Assembly (NCBI GenBank): GCA_947044365.1
Contig: OX345637.1
Location: 3,056,001-3,120,000 of the forward strand
Direction: 5' to 3'
DNA: 64,000 nt
Source of the DNA: Petrosia ficiformis
Taxonomy: Eukaryota > Porifera > Demospongiae > Haplosclerida > Petrosiidae
The position numbers were made by a program, and so were the translations under genes. The first letter of the stretch is position 1. The number at the start of each line of letters is the position of its first letter. Positions 12,777-23,935 of this stretch are shown here, in pieces. The notes below the pieces were generated by a model. It made no database searches and was not told the origin of the DNA. It saw only the letters and a list, made by a program, of their open reading frames with translations.

Positions 12777-13728
12777 TTACTTACATTGTCCTGTTTTAAC
12801 AGGTTCAGAAACTAGGGCATTCTCCTTCATCAAGTAACATTGATAACTCTGATGACGAGTAGCCAACGACAGCGGAAGATTCTTGAAATTCCCTAATCTT
12901 GCTTCAAATATCGATGTTTTGATTCATAGCGAGCAGTCCAGTGATGAATAAGAGGACCAAATCAACACACGCAGTGATAATTATGACTAAACACCAATAA
13001 TAACAACACAACTCACGATCGAATTAATCTTGGACTATGTATCAAAAAGAGCATTTTCTCTATAATTGGAACACCTGGATAGAGCACTCGGAACTGGTGA
13101 TAGTGTTCTGTTATTAAAATATCCAAAACTGCTATATCATCATCATCAATTCTAGGTGCAAATAAATATCTTGAAATTTCAAGTAGGAGTATATAGGAAG
13201 TTGAGGCAATTAGAATTATCACAAGAAACCATGTGACCGATCATTAAAGGTAAATACTGAGCCAGAACCCACATCTGTATACCTATTAACATTCAAAATA
13301 TTTATATTGTTGATAAGAAAAAAAAAATTAATTACCTTGCTGTTTGAGGGAATGACTTTGGTCACAAAACAAAGTCTGATGTGAAATTGGTGTTGGTCTG
13401 TCTAAAGCATCAAAATGACTTAGCTTTATATTTTCAACAGCACTATTCAAATCATCTAAAGTGAAAAATTACTCATTGTAAATCAAGTGATAGAGAAGTA
13501 ACTTGATTTCAAACAGGAATACAGCTTCCAGAAGATCATGAAATATGTCTGGTAGGAGGGCAGGGCACCAGAACAAACATGAAAATATTCAAGCTAATTA
13601 AGAATTGAATTAAAATTTATTCCACACTCTATGGACAAAACACTTCTTTGCTCAGGATTAGCTTCTATTTCATCAATATTTTTATCATAAATTTCTGGAG
13701 TACGTATTGAGCACACGCTCTCATGAAT
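12777..13728 (-). pseudogene. Decayed CACTA/EnSpm-like (Transposase_21-associated) transposase
   Basis: Minus-strand fragments appear in the order expected for this animal transposase family. An acceptor at 13728 opens a segment with RTPEIYDKNIDEIE. Next come GINFNSILN, EYFHVCSGALP and, one frame away, PDIFHDLLEAVFLFEIK, corresponding to the family's FHV-G-PDIMHDLLEG core. Then TLDDLNSAVENIK and DQSHSLKQQ lead to a GT-AG intron (about 13339-13282). Next are IQMWVLAQYLPLMIG, ISRYLFAPRID, VPIIEKMLFLIHSPRLIR and, after another gap, GPLIHHWTARYESKH and NFKNLPLSLATRHQ. At least three frame changes and several stops interrupt it. The family name rests on motif memory without a search. Similarity to a 'MH-LEG ... 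GPL-W-MRFE-KH' transposase is clear, but the CACTA assignment is moderate. Confidence 0.65.
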
Positions 13729-13856
13729 CTAATAAATAAATCGAAAGTGAGTTGGATTTAGTGATTGTTTAGAATTATTTTGTTACTTGTATAATTATAA
13801 CAATGAGGGTAAATGTAAGCGAAGAGGGTTAAATAACCTTAGTGGGATATCTATTC

Positions 13857-14015
13857 TTAGAATTTCACAGTGTCGACAAGGTAAATTTGCAGCACAGCTC
13901 TCCTTAAAACCTCCAATGGAGCAGCTAGCAGGGTTGCATTGTCAGCCAAAAATCCTGGTAGTGTTCCAAATATTACTTCAGGATATCGATCTATTCCAAA
14001 TTTGTGCCCTTTTTC
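13857..14015 (-). CDS. Unassigned exon-like ORF after a strong acceptor
   Basis: A good 3' splice site (T-rich tract, ATTGTTACAG) ends at 14016 and is followed by 52 open codons to a TAA. The product begins EKGHKFGIDRYPEVIFGTLP and contains a balanced LLAAPLEVLRRAVLQIY helix. This is composition unlike the AT noise around it. I do not recognise the domain. It lies just upstream of the transposase relic on the same strand and could be part of it or of another lost gene. No partner exon was found upstream. Confidence 0.35.
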   Translation of the reverse strand, partial: EKGHKFGIDRYPEVIFGTLPGFLADNATLLAAPLEVLRRAVLQIYLVDTVKF

Positions 14016-14689
14016 CTGTAACAATAAAAAAAATATATCATGAATATTTTAAGCATACTTCAACTAACCAAAATAGAAATATCTTTTACAAATGGTTCCA
14101 AAACTTTATAATTCATAGTATATTTATTGACATATCTCTGCTTTACTAGTGCCACTAGTTGAAGTTGATGAATCCTTGAGTGGTGAACTGGTCTCGGATT
14201 ACCAATTGAATAATAAAAAATGCCTATATTACAAAGACAAAATTCCTGTGATATTATCTATTACTATAGTATTTTATTTTATGTGGGAGTAATGACCATA
14301 ATAGTATCTCACAAAGTTTGTGCTTGTGTTTCTTGGAACCTAAATGATTACAGATTATTTATCATAATACAGGTACAAAATATTTGTTATATTTATATTT
14401 CATATCACTGAATATACACAATTATGTAATATAAGCAAATGCATGATACGTTCATCTGATAATAACCACAATATCTACGCAATATAAATTGACACCAGGA
14501 AGAATACGTAATAATAAAAATCATACATATTGTATACAAAACGAGTAAAATGTAGATATAACACTTATGCGGTATATCCAATGATGAGTGGTCAATGGAA
14601 CATGTGTGTGATATGAAATAATAAAAATGATGACTACCACAAGACTGACTGTGATACAGAAAGAGGGAGAAATGTTCAACATGAACAAG

Positions 14690-16157
14690 AGTAAGAGATG
14701 ATTCGACTGAAAGAACAAAATATCATCCTACAGCAACAATTGAAAGATTCACAACAAAAGGTACCCAAACAAAAGGCAAGATCAGAGAAATAAACAACAA
14801 GTCAATAGTGGTCTAAAGGATACACAACAAAACTCTTCATGATGTTATGGAGAGTCACCAACAAGAAATGAGACAAAATACAACACTACAAAATAACACA
14901 TGTCCATTTACAAGAGACACAAGTCCAGTTACGAGATAAACAAATCCAATTACAAGTGACACAGGTCCAGTTGCAAGAGACACAAAACCAGTTAGAAATG
15001 ACACAGGCCAAGTTACAAGATGAACATATCTAAATACAATAAATGTAATTATATTTTAGTTATAATTTATGTCTGGACGGTCCATTATTGTGATAACATA
15101 TCTTTTTAGTAGTAACTAGTATATATAGTTAACTTGGATGAAAGTATGATCATCATAAAGAAATATTTTTGTAAATATGTATCTACTACACAATACTCAG
15201 ATATTTCTACATGCACATCATAATTTTAATAATGTAGATTTAATTATTTTTGTACAATACAGGAGTTAAATCCTATAATACTGTAACTATGTGAAGATAA
15301 ACAGCAACTTCATGCAACAACTCAAGTATACATCACCATGACAGCTGTCGTCTTCAAACAAAACTACAGAATCCTCACAGGATCATTCAAAGTGAGGAAA
15401 AAATCATTACACAGGAGATCCTTGGAACAGGAGGATGGGGTGAAGTGAAGGTTGGTATATTCAGAGGTACAACTTGCAAGGTAGCAGTACAGTGTCTTCA
15501 TAAGGTGATTCTATTTGAATACAATCTCCTAGAGAATTCAATATTGCCTCTCGTAACCGTCATCCTAACCTTTAATTTATAGGAGCCACTAGAGTTGGTA
15601 TAATCTTATGATATTGACCCACCTGATGCTTACCAGTCTTCATAGAGAACTGGCCCTATTGGATGTCCTCAGAGTATCCTTATAGCAACATCAGCACTCA
15701 ACTACCTCCATCTGTGGAAACCACATCCAATCCTTCATCGAGATGTCCTCTTAGAGTCATCAGGTAGTTCACGATGGAAGGGGAAACTATCTGATTATGG
15801 ATCAACAAATATGTTTCATTAGATTTGTACTGTAGCTCCTGGTAGTCCTGCATATGCTGCTCCTGAAGCTCAAACTCTAAATCTTCATTCTCCTATGATG
15901 GATGTCTACATAAATTTGGTGTCCTATTTCTAGAAATGGTTACTTGTTGTCTGCCATTTGTATTTGAGAGAGAAGAACAAATTCAAGGAGTAAAGTGGTC
16001 ATGGATCATAATTAATTGTCTGATTCAAAACTTACAATATACTGCAGACATTTCTCTTTGTACAGTTTTACAACATACATTTTCCCATGCACATTTTGCT
16101 GTTCATTCGCCCATTCTTGATATGTTATCAAGACGTGAAAAGGTGGTACTACAGTGA
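14690..16157 (+). pseudogene. Coiled-coil plus protein kinase pseudogene
   Basis: 14700-15033 encodes a Q-rich coiled coil (LKEQNIILQQQLKDSQQK, later QLRDKQIQLQVTQVQLQETQ) with stops. From about 15402 a kinase domain follows: glycine loop LGTGGWGEVKVG, then VAVQC where VAVKC is expected, so the ATP-binding Lys is Gln (codon at 15490-15492). Next come EFNIASRNRHPNL and, after frame changes, ALNYLHLWKPHPILHRDV at about 15690-15750. The usual residues after HRD (including the catalytic-loop Asn) are missing. LSDYGS stands in place of DFG at about 15790, then APGSPAYAAPEA at about 15836 and a degraded C-lobe to about 16157. Several stops and frame changes show it is dead. The family looks like sponge tyrosine-kinase-like proteins; no closer name is justified. 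Confidence 0.75.
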
Positions 16158-16159
16158 TC

Positions 16160-16292
16160 CTAATATTCGAAATGAGAATGGAGTGGACAATCTTTCTGTT
16201 TCAACTAGGTAACAGAAATATTACCAAAGATCCTAACATTCAGGACTATGCTGGATGGACAATATAAACTGCATGTAGCTATAGCATACATG

Positions 16293-16323
<31 letters not shown>

Positions 16324-16760
16324 ATACGTATAGCTATCTATATAGCTTCACACACTAGCAAAATTGTCTGAATTATCATCTTCTCTCAGATCATATAGAC
16401 AGGTTGACTGTGGTTCTATTATAGATAGTTCTACTCTTCTATGTATGGGTCCATCCAAGAACTGAAAGAGCTTGAGAATACTATATAGTACAGTATGTTT
16501 TATTATGGGTGGGGCTAGTACTGGTCTCGTTCCCATGAATGACCCGGTACAAATGTGGAACGTATTTATCAAAAATCCTTGTGTAAGGATACAATACTTG
16601 TATGAAGCTCGTTTACTTGCAGCAGTGGACAGTGAACACCAGTTTCTATATTGCAATGATTCTTCTAAGTGAGTTTCTAGGCCTACTTCTATTCTAATTC
16701 CATGTACGTAGATATTTCATGACTTTCCAGAGAAATTAATTCAGTATTTCTATGTCCTCC
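16160..16760 (+). pseudogene. Ankyrin-repeat remnant, copy 1 of a dispersed pair
   Basis: At about 16218-16275 the plus strand reads DPNIQDYAGWT, a typical ankyrin repeat start, then a stop and TACS. 16200-16760 is a diverged copy of 52600-53160. Shared landmarks are AAATTGTCTGAATTA, TCTCGTTCCCATG, the GAGTTCTTAGACCTACTT-type stretch and a CATGTAGATATTTCATGA stretch. An (AT)n tract sits at 16297-16320. It is probably debris of the same kind of ankyrin/kinase gene as the locus just upstream. Confidence 0.55.
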
Positions 16761-17179
16761 TGTCTCAATTTTCTATTGTATCATGTTTACCATGGAGACT
16801 ATAGTGGACAAATTCAGAAAGCCTTGTTCAGGCCTACATTTAGAATTTGGTTCAAAGGTGGGCAAAACAGCTGTTTAGGTATTCCATGGTGGGCAAAGCT
16901 CAAGATGGTGTGCCTTATTATGGGGCACTTCACCAATGTAGAGGGGTCTGGGGGCACGAACTTTCTTTTATTCTAACCACCCTGAGATCACTTCTAGTGC
17001 ATTTTCAGACCAGAAACGTTCTTGACAATAAGGTTACACATCATTGGTTTGAATTAAGCTAGCAAAAAGCATAATTAACAATCAAAAACAACAAACTAGC
17101 AGCCACAATGGCTTAGAAATTCATACATATATATAATTATATATATTATACATATATGGTTATATATTATTATGTTTTG

Positions 17180-17770
17180 ATGTAAAAGCTATATGATAGC
17201 AAAAACTATACTAATATTGGACAATGGTCCATATAACCTGTTAGTTATTTTGTTAATACTTTCCAAATGTCAAATTGGAAAAACCCACATGTACATACAA
17301 TTATACATTAATTTATACTTGTTTACTTTCCATTCATTCATTTATTTATCCATTATCTCAGGCTACATTCACTAGTGACTGAATGCAGAACATGATGGTC
17401 AGGTGAGATGTCATGTGACACCCTTCCTTTATACCTTTTCCTGTCCATACATGCATTACCTCCTCCACTTCTTCCTCATGCTTCCTCTTCCTACACCTCT
17501 TTATACTCTCTGTTGTACTCTTTCCACTCTTTCTCCTCCTCTTCTTATTTCTTTATCTCTCCTACTACTCCTCCTCTTCCTCCGTTTCATTTTTGTTTCT
17601 CATCCTACATTTTTCAGCTGAGAATCCTCAGAGCTATGGAGAAGATGGCAAAAGGTTTTACAAATCTGATCATTTTCAAAGAAAATGCACTGGTCACTAA
17701 AAAACAAGGTAGTATTTAAATACAGAAGAATTGTTTCCCACAAGCAAATTATTCTGAACAAACAGTTCTT
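17180..17770 (+). repeat. Segmental duplication copy 1 with exon-like relics and polypyrimidine tract
   Basis: This stretch matches 56585-57330. Both copies show an acceptor (ATTATCTCAG), a short exon ending CATGATGGTCAG, a donor GTGAGATG, a ~200 nt polypyrimidine tract, and an acceptor CATTTTTCAG followed by exon-like sequence. Here the short exon is 17362-17402 and the second exon starts at 17618. Spliced, the reading HDGQ/LRILRAMEK is open and resembles copy 2 (HDGQ/LMILRVVEK). The gene family is unknown. The short exon has lost about ten bases relative to copy 2. Confidence 0.5.
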
Positions 17771-17892
17771 ATATTTTTCTCTGTTCTCAGTAGTTGAACT
17801 GTCTCTATTGTATTTGTATATTCCATTGAACTTTTGAATGCAGTACATGTATATAACATTATATTTAGAGGTTTTTGTAGTTTTAAATGAGA

Positions 17893-18130
17893 TCGTAATT
17901 AACCCTTTGTCTGCTGTAGGGGCTTCAAGGTGCCGCACCCACTTCTAATTTATATTGTGGGAGGCGTTTTAAGGCACCCCACTCACTACTAATTTATATT
18001 GTTGGAGGCACTTTAAGGCACTCCACCCAGTACTAATTTATATTGTTGTAGGCACTTTAAGGCACTCCACCCAGTACTAATTTATATTGCAGGAGGTGCT
18101 TTTAGTAGCCCAAGTTAAATTAGTGGGTGG
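17893..18130. repeat. ~58 bp tandem repeat beginning with a piggyBac-like TTAACCCTTT end
   Basis: About four copies of a unit with TACTAATTTATATTGTTGGAGGCACTTTAAGGCACTCCACCCAG (split here in prose; spacing about 58 bp). The first copy is preceded by TTAACCCTTTGTCTGCTGTA, which resembles a piggyBac-type terminus. No opposite terminus was found. Confidence 0.6.
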
Positions 18131-18179
18131 AGTACTTAATAGCTAATTACTTTCAGCTCTATAACTCACACAATTTATA

Positions 18180-18540
18180 AGAGTCATGATTCTCACTTAC
18201 TTTGCTCTAAAGATGAGTTGTTAAGCAAGCCATTGATGTTATATTTATGCTTTGCTATCAGCAGGAAGAGAGTAAGGCGAGCAATTGAATTTAGTAGTCC
18301 CACTGGCAATGCTCACCTCTATATTCTCCTGCATAACTTCTGCATTTTAAATAGCAGTGAGTTTTAACTAGACAGAAGACCATCTAAGAAAGCCATAGAT
18401 ATGAAAAACATGCTTTGTTAGCTACAGGAAAGCAGCAAGGCGAGTCCTTAAAAGTGTAGTAGTCAGTGGCAACACCCACATTTAGCATCTCTTTATTACT
18501 TTCGTTAGGCATGTACATGTAGCTTCGATTTTTGGACTGC
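18180..18540 (+). repeat. Dispersed repeat family A, copy
   Basis: Two subunits of a repeat family share AGCAAGGCGAG, a TTTAGTAGTC- or GTAGTAGTCAGTGGCAAC-type core, ACACCCACATTTAGCATCT and TAGCTTCGATTTTTGGACTG. Other copies are at 11150-11330, 22960-23250, 40960-41035 (reverse), 41100-41290 and 41600-41830. No coding sense was seen. Confidence 0.6.
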
Positions 18541-18569
18541 TTTAAAATGATTAAACATCTTCTTCATGT

Positions 18570-20145
18570 CAGTTTCTTTTATATCTTAATGTACATGCAC
18601 ATGTATCAATCCTAATGTACATGTACATGTATCAATCCTAATATACATGCACATGTATCAATCGTAATGTACATGTACTGTATCAATCCTAATGTACATG
18701 TACAATATCAATCCTAATGTAAATATACAGTATCAATCCTAATGTACATGTACATTATCAATTCTAATGTACATGTACAATATCAATCCTAATGTACATA
18801 TACAGATCAATTCTAATGTACATGTACATTATCAATTCTAATGTACATGTACATGTATAAATCCTAATATACATGTACATGAAAATTCATGTGTCTACCA
18901 TGCTAGCAAAGGTGCAAACAAACACACACACACAACAAACAAACAAGCAGCCACAACGGCTTCATTAAACATTAGAGCAGCTACTATGGCTTAGACAAAT
19001 AATCAGCCACAATGGCTTAGAAAAATAATTACCAGCTACCATGGCATGTGCATGTATCTACAGTATCAATGCTATTCTACATGTACAGTACATGTACATG
19101 TAGGACATGTAATCCCCCTCTCCCAGTAATTTCTATTTTTAACCACCCTGACAGTAAATATATATTATTATCAGTGTCTCAACAGCTAAAGCAAACCTTT
19201 CAACAAGAAAATTGTGTGAGATCTAATTGTACATTAACCATTTTAGATTAGAGCATTGAATATGACTACATGGTAGACACCACATCACATAACTGTATGT
19301 ACAGTACCAATCTTAATGTACATGTACTATATCAATCCTAATGTACATGTACTGTATCAATCCTAATGTACATGTACTGTATCAATTGTGATGTGCAATG
19401 TGCACATGCAGTATCAATATACAGCTAATGTACATACACAATATCTATACTACACTATCTATCCTAATGTACATGTGTAGTATCAACCTTAATGTACATG
19501 TACATGTATGTGTACAGTATAAATGCTAATGTACATGTACATGTATCAATCCTAATGTACATGTACTGTATCAATCCTAATGTACATGTACTGTATCAAT
19601 TGTGATGTGCAATGTGCACATGCAGTATCAATATACAGCTAATGTACATACACAATATCTATACTACACAGTCTATCCTAATGTACATGTGTAGTATCAA
19701 CCTTAATGTACATGTACATGTATGTGTACAGTATAAATGCTAATGTACATGTACATGTATCAATCCTAATGTACATGTACTGTATCAATCCTAATGTACA
19801 TGTACTGTATCAATTGTGATGTACAATGTACACATGCAGTATCAATATACAGCTAATGTACATACACAATATCTATACTACACTGTCTATCCTAATGTAC
19901 ATGTGTAGTATCAACCTTAATGTACATGTACAAGTATGTGTACAGTATAAATGCTAATGTACATGTACATGTATCAATCCTAATGTACATGTACTATATC
20001 AATCCTAATGTACATGTACTGTATCAATCCTAATGTACATGTACTGTATCAATCCTAATGTACGTGTACATTATCAATCCTAATGTACGTGTACACTATC
20101 AATCCTAATGTACATATACATGTACTGTATCAATTGTATTATGTA
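18570..20145 (+). repeat. 25-bp minisatellite (TATCAATCCTAATGTACATGTAC) with higher-order repeat
   Basis: Dozens of copies of a roughly 25 bp unit, each with the self-complementary GTACATGTAC. Between about 19380 and 19970 a longer unit of about 215-218 bp recurs three times (marked by CAATTGTGATGTGCAATGTG, GATGTAC in the third copy). This is a higher-order repeat within the array. The array is interrupted at 18890-19260 by the CAGCCACAATGGC repeat and unique sequence. Confidence 0.85.
18945..19048 (+). repeat. GCAGCCACAATGGCTTAGAAAA short tandem repeat, copy 1
   Basis: Four degenerate copies of a ~26 bp motif CAGCCACAATGGCTTAGA. The same motif forms a cleaner array at 58800-58995 and, in reverse orientation, at 54225-54400. 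Confidence 0.65.
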
Positions 20146-21682
20146 TATGTAAACCGTTTACACAATTAGGACTGATAAATGACAAACACACTGTATCTTG
20201 GGATAAATAGGATGGACTCAATGTACAGGGATTAGACATTACATATTATTTATAATAATTATAATAATTGTGTATAAATATCACAATCATAACTATTATG
20301 GAGTATGTCAGCAAAGCTGAAGGATAATATCAATAATACAATATATTTTACAATCTCGATAACGATTTTACCAATTTCAAATTGTGATATGACTTGTTCA
20401 TCGCGCATGCACATTGATGGACAATTAAAAACTTTCATCAAAGCAGCTTTTAGGTTTAAACTCACTACAGCATTTCATAATAGCTAGATGTACATGTAGT
20501 CACATCTGAAGTTATTGTGAGAAATTCAAACTAAGTTATAAGCCCATGTTTGATCAATACATTACTCATGGGACAATACCAACTTTTCATTTAAGGTTTC
20601 ATAAGTTTGATAGAAATATTCTTTTGTAGGAAGCTCCAGAATGATGCTTTTAAAATTAGAAACAAAATGTGGTGATATACTGTGATACTAACAAAAAAAA
20701 GTATCGATAGTACTATGTTCCATAAGGAGTATAGTTGGTAACATATCAGATGCTCTATTTTCCTGATGCACTAGAAAGGGACACTCTTTCCTTGACTTTA
20801 GTGAACAAACAGTCAAGCACCAAGTGATTCATTCTTAGTCTCTATTGTTGACAATTTCCATCAATTCAAACTGCTGTAAAGCAATTAAAGTAATAGTTTT
20901 GTTTTGCTGTACGGCAACATATATCACTTGGGGTGTGACCTCACAGCCTCATACAGTACTTGACTACACCTCATGTGATCTTCTCATACTCATCCTATAT
21001 TTCCACACACACTGGTGATACATGAATAAAATTTTTATTATTCTACTCATGCACATTACACAGCCACTTTCTAAGCATTATTGAGGAGTCATGTTTGAGT
21101 GTGTGTGTGTGAAGAATGAACGTTTCTCCCTTTAGAGAAAACCAAAAGTTGTGTATTTACTTCTAGAAAATATCAACAAAACCTTCTGGGTAGAAAAACT
21201 TGACTAGATCAAATTTCTTTAGGCATCTACAGTGCTTATTTATTTATTATGCTTATCACATAATATTATTTAGTTTTTATCAAGATACTATCACTTATCT
21301 AGATACGTTGTCCTAGATATATATACATGTAGGTTATATTAGGCCTAACATAATTATAGTATAGTGCAATGTGTTATGAATGTATCTCATTTTAGATACT
21401 GTGGTATTAATCAAAAGAAATAGTATATAATGATTAGTATGGTTCAGATTGGTTCTCAACATTTACAAACCTATAGATATTATCCTAAATTCCTAATATA
21501 TATTGTAATTCCTATCACATGAATTAACACATATAATATTGTGTACTGAATAGTCTGGTAAGGAATTGCAATATTAGTTGTAATCTAAACAATAGTAATA
21601 GTTGGTGTCATGTACATGTAAAATTATATGTCATTTAGTATATGTACTTGTATATTTATGTACATGATGTTATCAGAGATGT

Positions 21683-21713
<31 letters not shown>

Positions 21714-22030
21714 CACCTGAGGCAATGGAAAAATGAAAAATGAGAGTTGCCACATGTAATTCAACTAATAGTAGTACATGTACATGTATATATTCCTCTT
21801 GGTACATGTATACTAGGGATCTGTAAAAGTGTAACTGCAATCTTAGTATGTCCCTAACAAATATCATCCATTATAGCTAAATTACCATGATCCTTTAAGT
21901 AAAGCATATACTTTATATACTAGTCCACATAGACCAATGTCAAAAGATATAAATTAACACTTGTAAACATTAATTATACCTATCGGAAAGGAATTGATTA
22001 ATTATAATATTGCAATAAAACTCATGTTAC
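20146..22030. other. Duplicated intergenic DNA, no gene
   Basis: 20200-20490 matches 60060-60370 (ACTCAATGTACAGGGATTAG, AAAGCAGCTTTTAGGTTTAA). 20700-20830 matches 60910-61070 (GTTCCATAAGGAG, TATTTTCCTGATRC). 21500-21610 resembles 63170-63300. A (GAAA)n run lies at 21682-21712. Reading frames here carry no domain. Confidence 0.5.
21682..21712 (+). repeat. (GAAA)n microsatellite
   Basis: About seven perfect GAAA units in a row. Confidence 0.9.
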
Positions 22031-22039
22031 CAAATGATG

Positions 22040-22388
22040 GTTGAAACAAGTGTATATAGAGAAAAGATTATTCCTATGACTGCTTTGTGATGTCCAGCAT
22101 TCAGTAATCATGGCTAACTTTATGATGCCTGAAACACATCAGCCTATTATAGTTATTATTTTGATTATATACTCTGTATACCTGTTATAGAACCTTGTAG
22201 AACTTTAGGAATATATTTCAGTTAGAATAGCTAGCTATTAGTTCCAGTTTCTACGTAAGCTACACAGCTTTCTTTCTGCTGGTGTGTAGAGCTTGATCGC
22301 GCATTCTTTTACGTGCTACACCCTTTAATTGACCAAGCCCCCGGGAATGATGTTAACTACGTATACAACGCATACTCGTGTAGGTGAC

Positions 22389-22427
<39 letters not shown>

Positions 22428-22490
22428 AACATACATCGAACCCGTGGGAAAGCAATCATAGGGATGCCCCTACAGGCCATAATAAACCAT
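22040..22490 (+). repeat. Dispersed repeat family B, partial diverged copy
   Basis: Shares GCCCCCGGGAATGA, ACTACGTATACAACGCATA, an internal (AT)n run (22391-22425) and a TGGGAAAGCAATCATAGGGATG-type end with the fuller copies at 37603-38120 (reverse) and 58990-59515. The 5' half is much diverged or deleted. Confidence 0.65.
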
Positions 22491-22529
22491 TAACTTCTAC
22501 AATGAATGCACTAGTTAATGGTATAATCC

Positions 22530-22676
22530 TGTAGTATACAGTGTATACTAGGAGTAGGTCCCTAGTATATACAGTCAGTAGTAAGTGTATACTAGGAGTA
22601 TGTCCCTAGTATATACAGTCAGTAGTAAGTGTATACTAGGAGTATGTCCCTAGTATATACAGTCAGTAGTATGATA
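22530..22676 (+). repeat. 44-bp hairpin minisatellite, short array
   Basis: About three copies of the unit GTGTATACTAGGAGTATGTC / CCTAGTATATACAGTCAGTA / GTAA. The same unit forms a 20-plus copy array at 61100-62020. Each unit contains a TATACTAGG...CCTAGTATA stem. Confidence 0.85.
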
Positions 22677-22959
22677 TACACATGCACTAAGTAATAGTAT
22701 AATCCTAAATTTTTGATTCAAATCATATTTGAATTTGTCATATGCAAAAAAGAGAGGAAAGATTATTATAATTATGAAATAGTGGTGGTAAAAGATTTGT
22801 TTCAAACCTTCAGATGTATGTGAAATTCCTGTCACATGAATTAACAATGTATAGTATTGCTTATTCAAGAGTCTGATAAGGTATTCCCATAATGTCAGTA
22901 TAATAATTATTATTGTTATTAGTGTTATTATAATTCTCATATTTTATAAGACTAAACGT

Positions 22960-23250
22960 TCTAACTTACTTTAATGGAAAGAAGAGTTGTTAAGAAAGCT
23001 ATTGATGTCAAATGTATCCTTCACTATCAGCAAGAACAGAGCAAGGCAAACTTAAAGTATAGTAGTACCACAGGCAACACCCACCTCTTCGTTACCTGTA
23101 TAACTTCTGGATTTCAAACAGCAGTGATTTTTAACTAACTTAGTTAGACAGAAGACCATCTAAGAAAGCCAAATGTATTTAAAAACATTAACTACAGGAA
23201 AGCACTAAGGCAAGTGTTTTTGAAATTTTAGTAGTCAGTGGGGTAGCAAT
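22960..23250 (+). repeat. Dispersed repeat family A, copy
   Basis: Contains GTTGTTAAGAAAGCTATTGA, GCAACACCCACCTCTTCGTT and AGACAGAAGACCATCTAAGA, as in the 18180-18540 copy. It follows a stretch (22690-22940) that matches 62570-62640 and 63160-63300. Confidence 0.55.
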
Positions 23251-23494
23251 GCATTTGCAACCTTCAGAATTAATGATGATGTCATTAATGATGATGTAAT
23301 CATAATTTATCATACAAATTACTGTGTAACATTTCCCCCCCCCCAAGATAATTATTAATTAATGGTGGGGAAGTGCATCAGTGATACATGAAGTTTGGTC
23401 AATAATGTTCGCTAAAAATTTAAAATCAAAAGGTGGGGAAGCAAAGTAAAGGGTGGTGTAGTACTATGGAATCACCTGTTGAGAGAAACACTGT

Positions 23495-23935
23495 GTAACA
23501 TGTACTGTATCAATATTAATGTACTTGTATATGTACTATATCAATCCTAATGTACATGTACCGTAGCAATCCTAATGTACATATACTGTATCAATCCTAT
23601 TGTACCTGTACTGTATCAATCCTAATCTACCTATACTGTATGTACATGTACCATATCAATCCTAATGCACCTTTACTGTATTAGTCCTAATATACATTGT
23701 ACATGTACATGTACTATATCAATCCTAATACACATGTACTATATCAATCCTAATGTGCATACTAATGTGCATGTACAGTGTCAATCCTAATGTACATGTA
23801 GTATATCAATCCTAATGTACACGTACATGTATCAATCCTAATGTACTTGCACTGTATCAATCCTAACATACATGTACTATATCAATCCTAATGTACATGT
23901 ACTATATCAATTCTAATGTACATGTACAGTATCTC
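23495..23935 (+). repeat. 25-bp TATCAATCCTAATGTACATG minisatellite, second array
   Basis: About 17 degenerate copies of the same unit as at 18570-20145, more diverged and without the higher-order period. Confidence 0.85.

Noticed and set aside
17403..17719. Leu/Pro/Ser-rich ORFs
   Set aside because: They translate the polypyrimidine tract of the duplicated segment; the splice-site reading explains the conserved part better.
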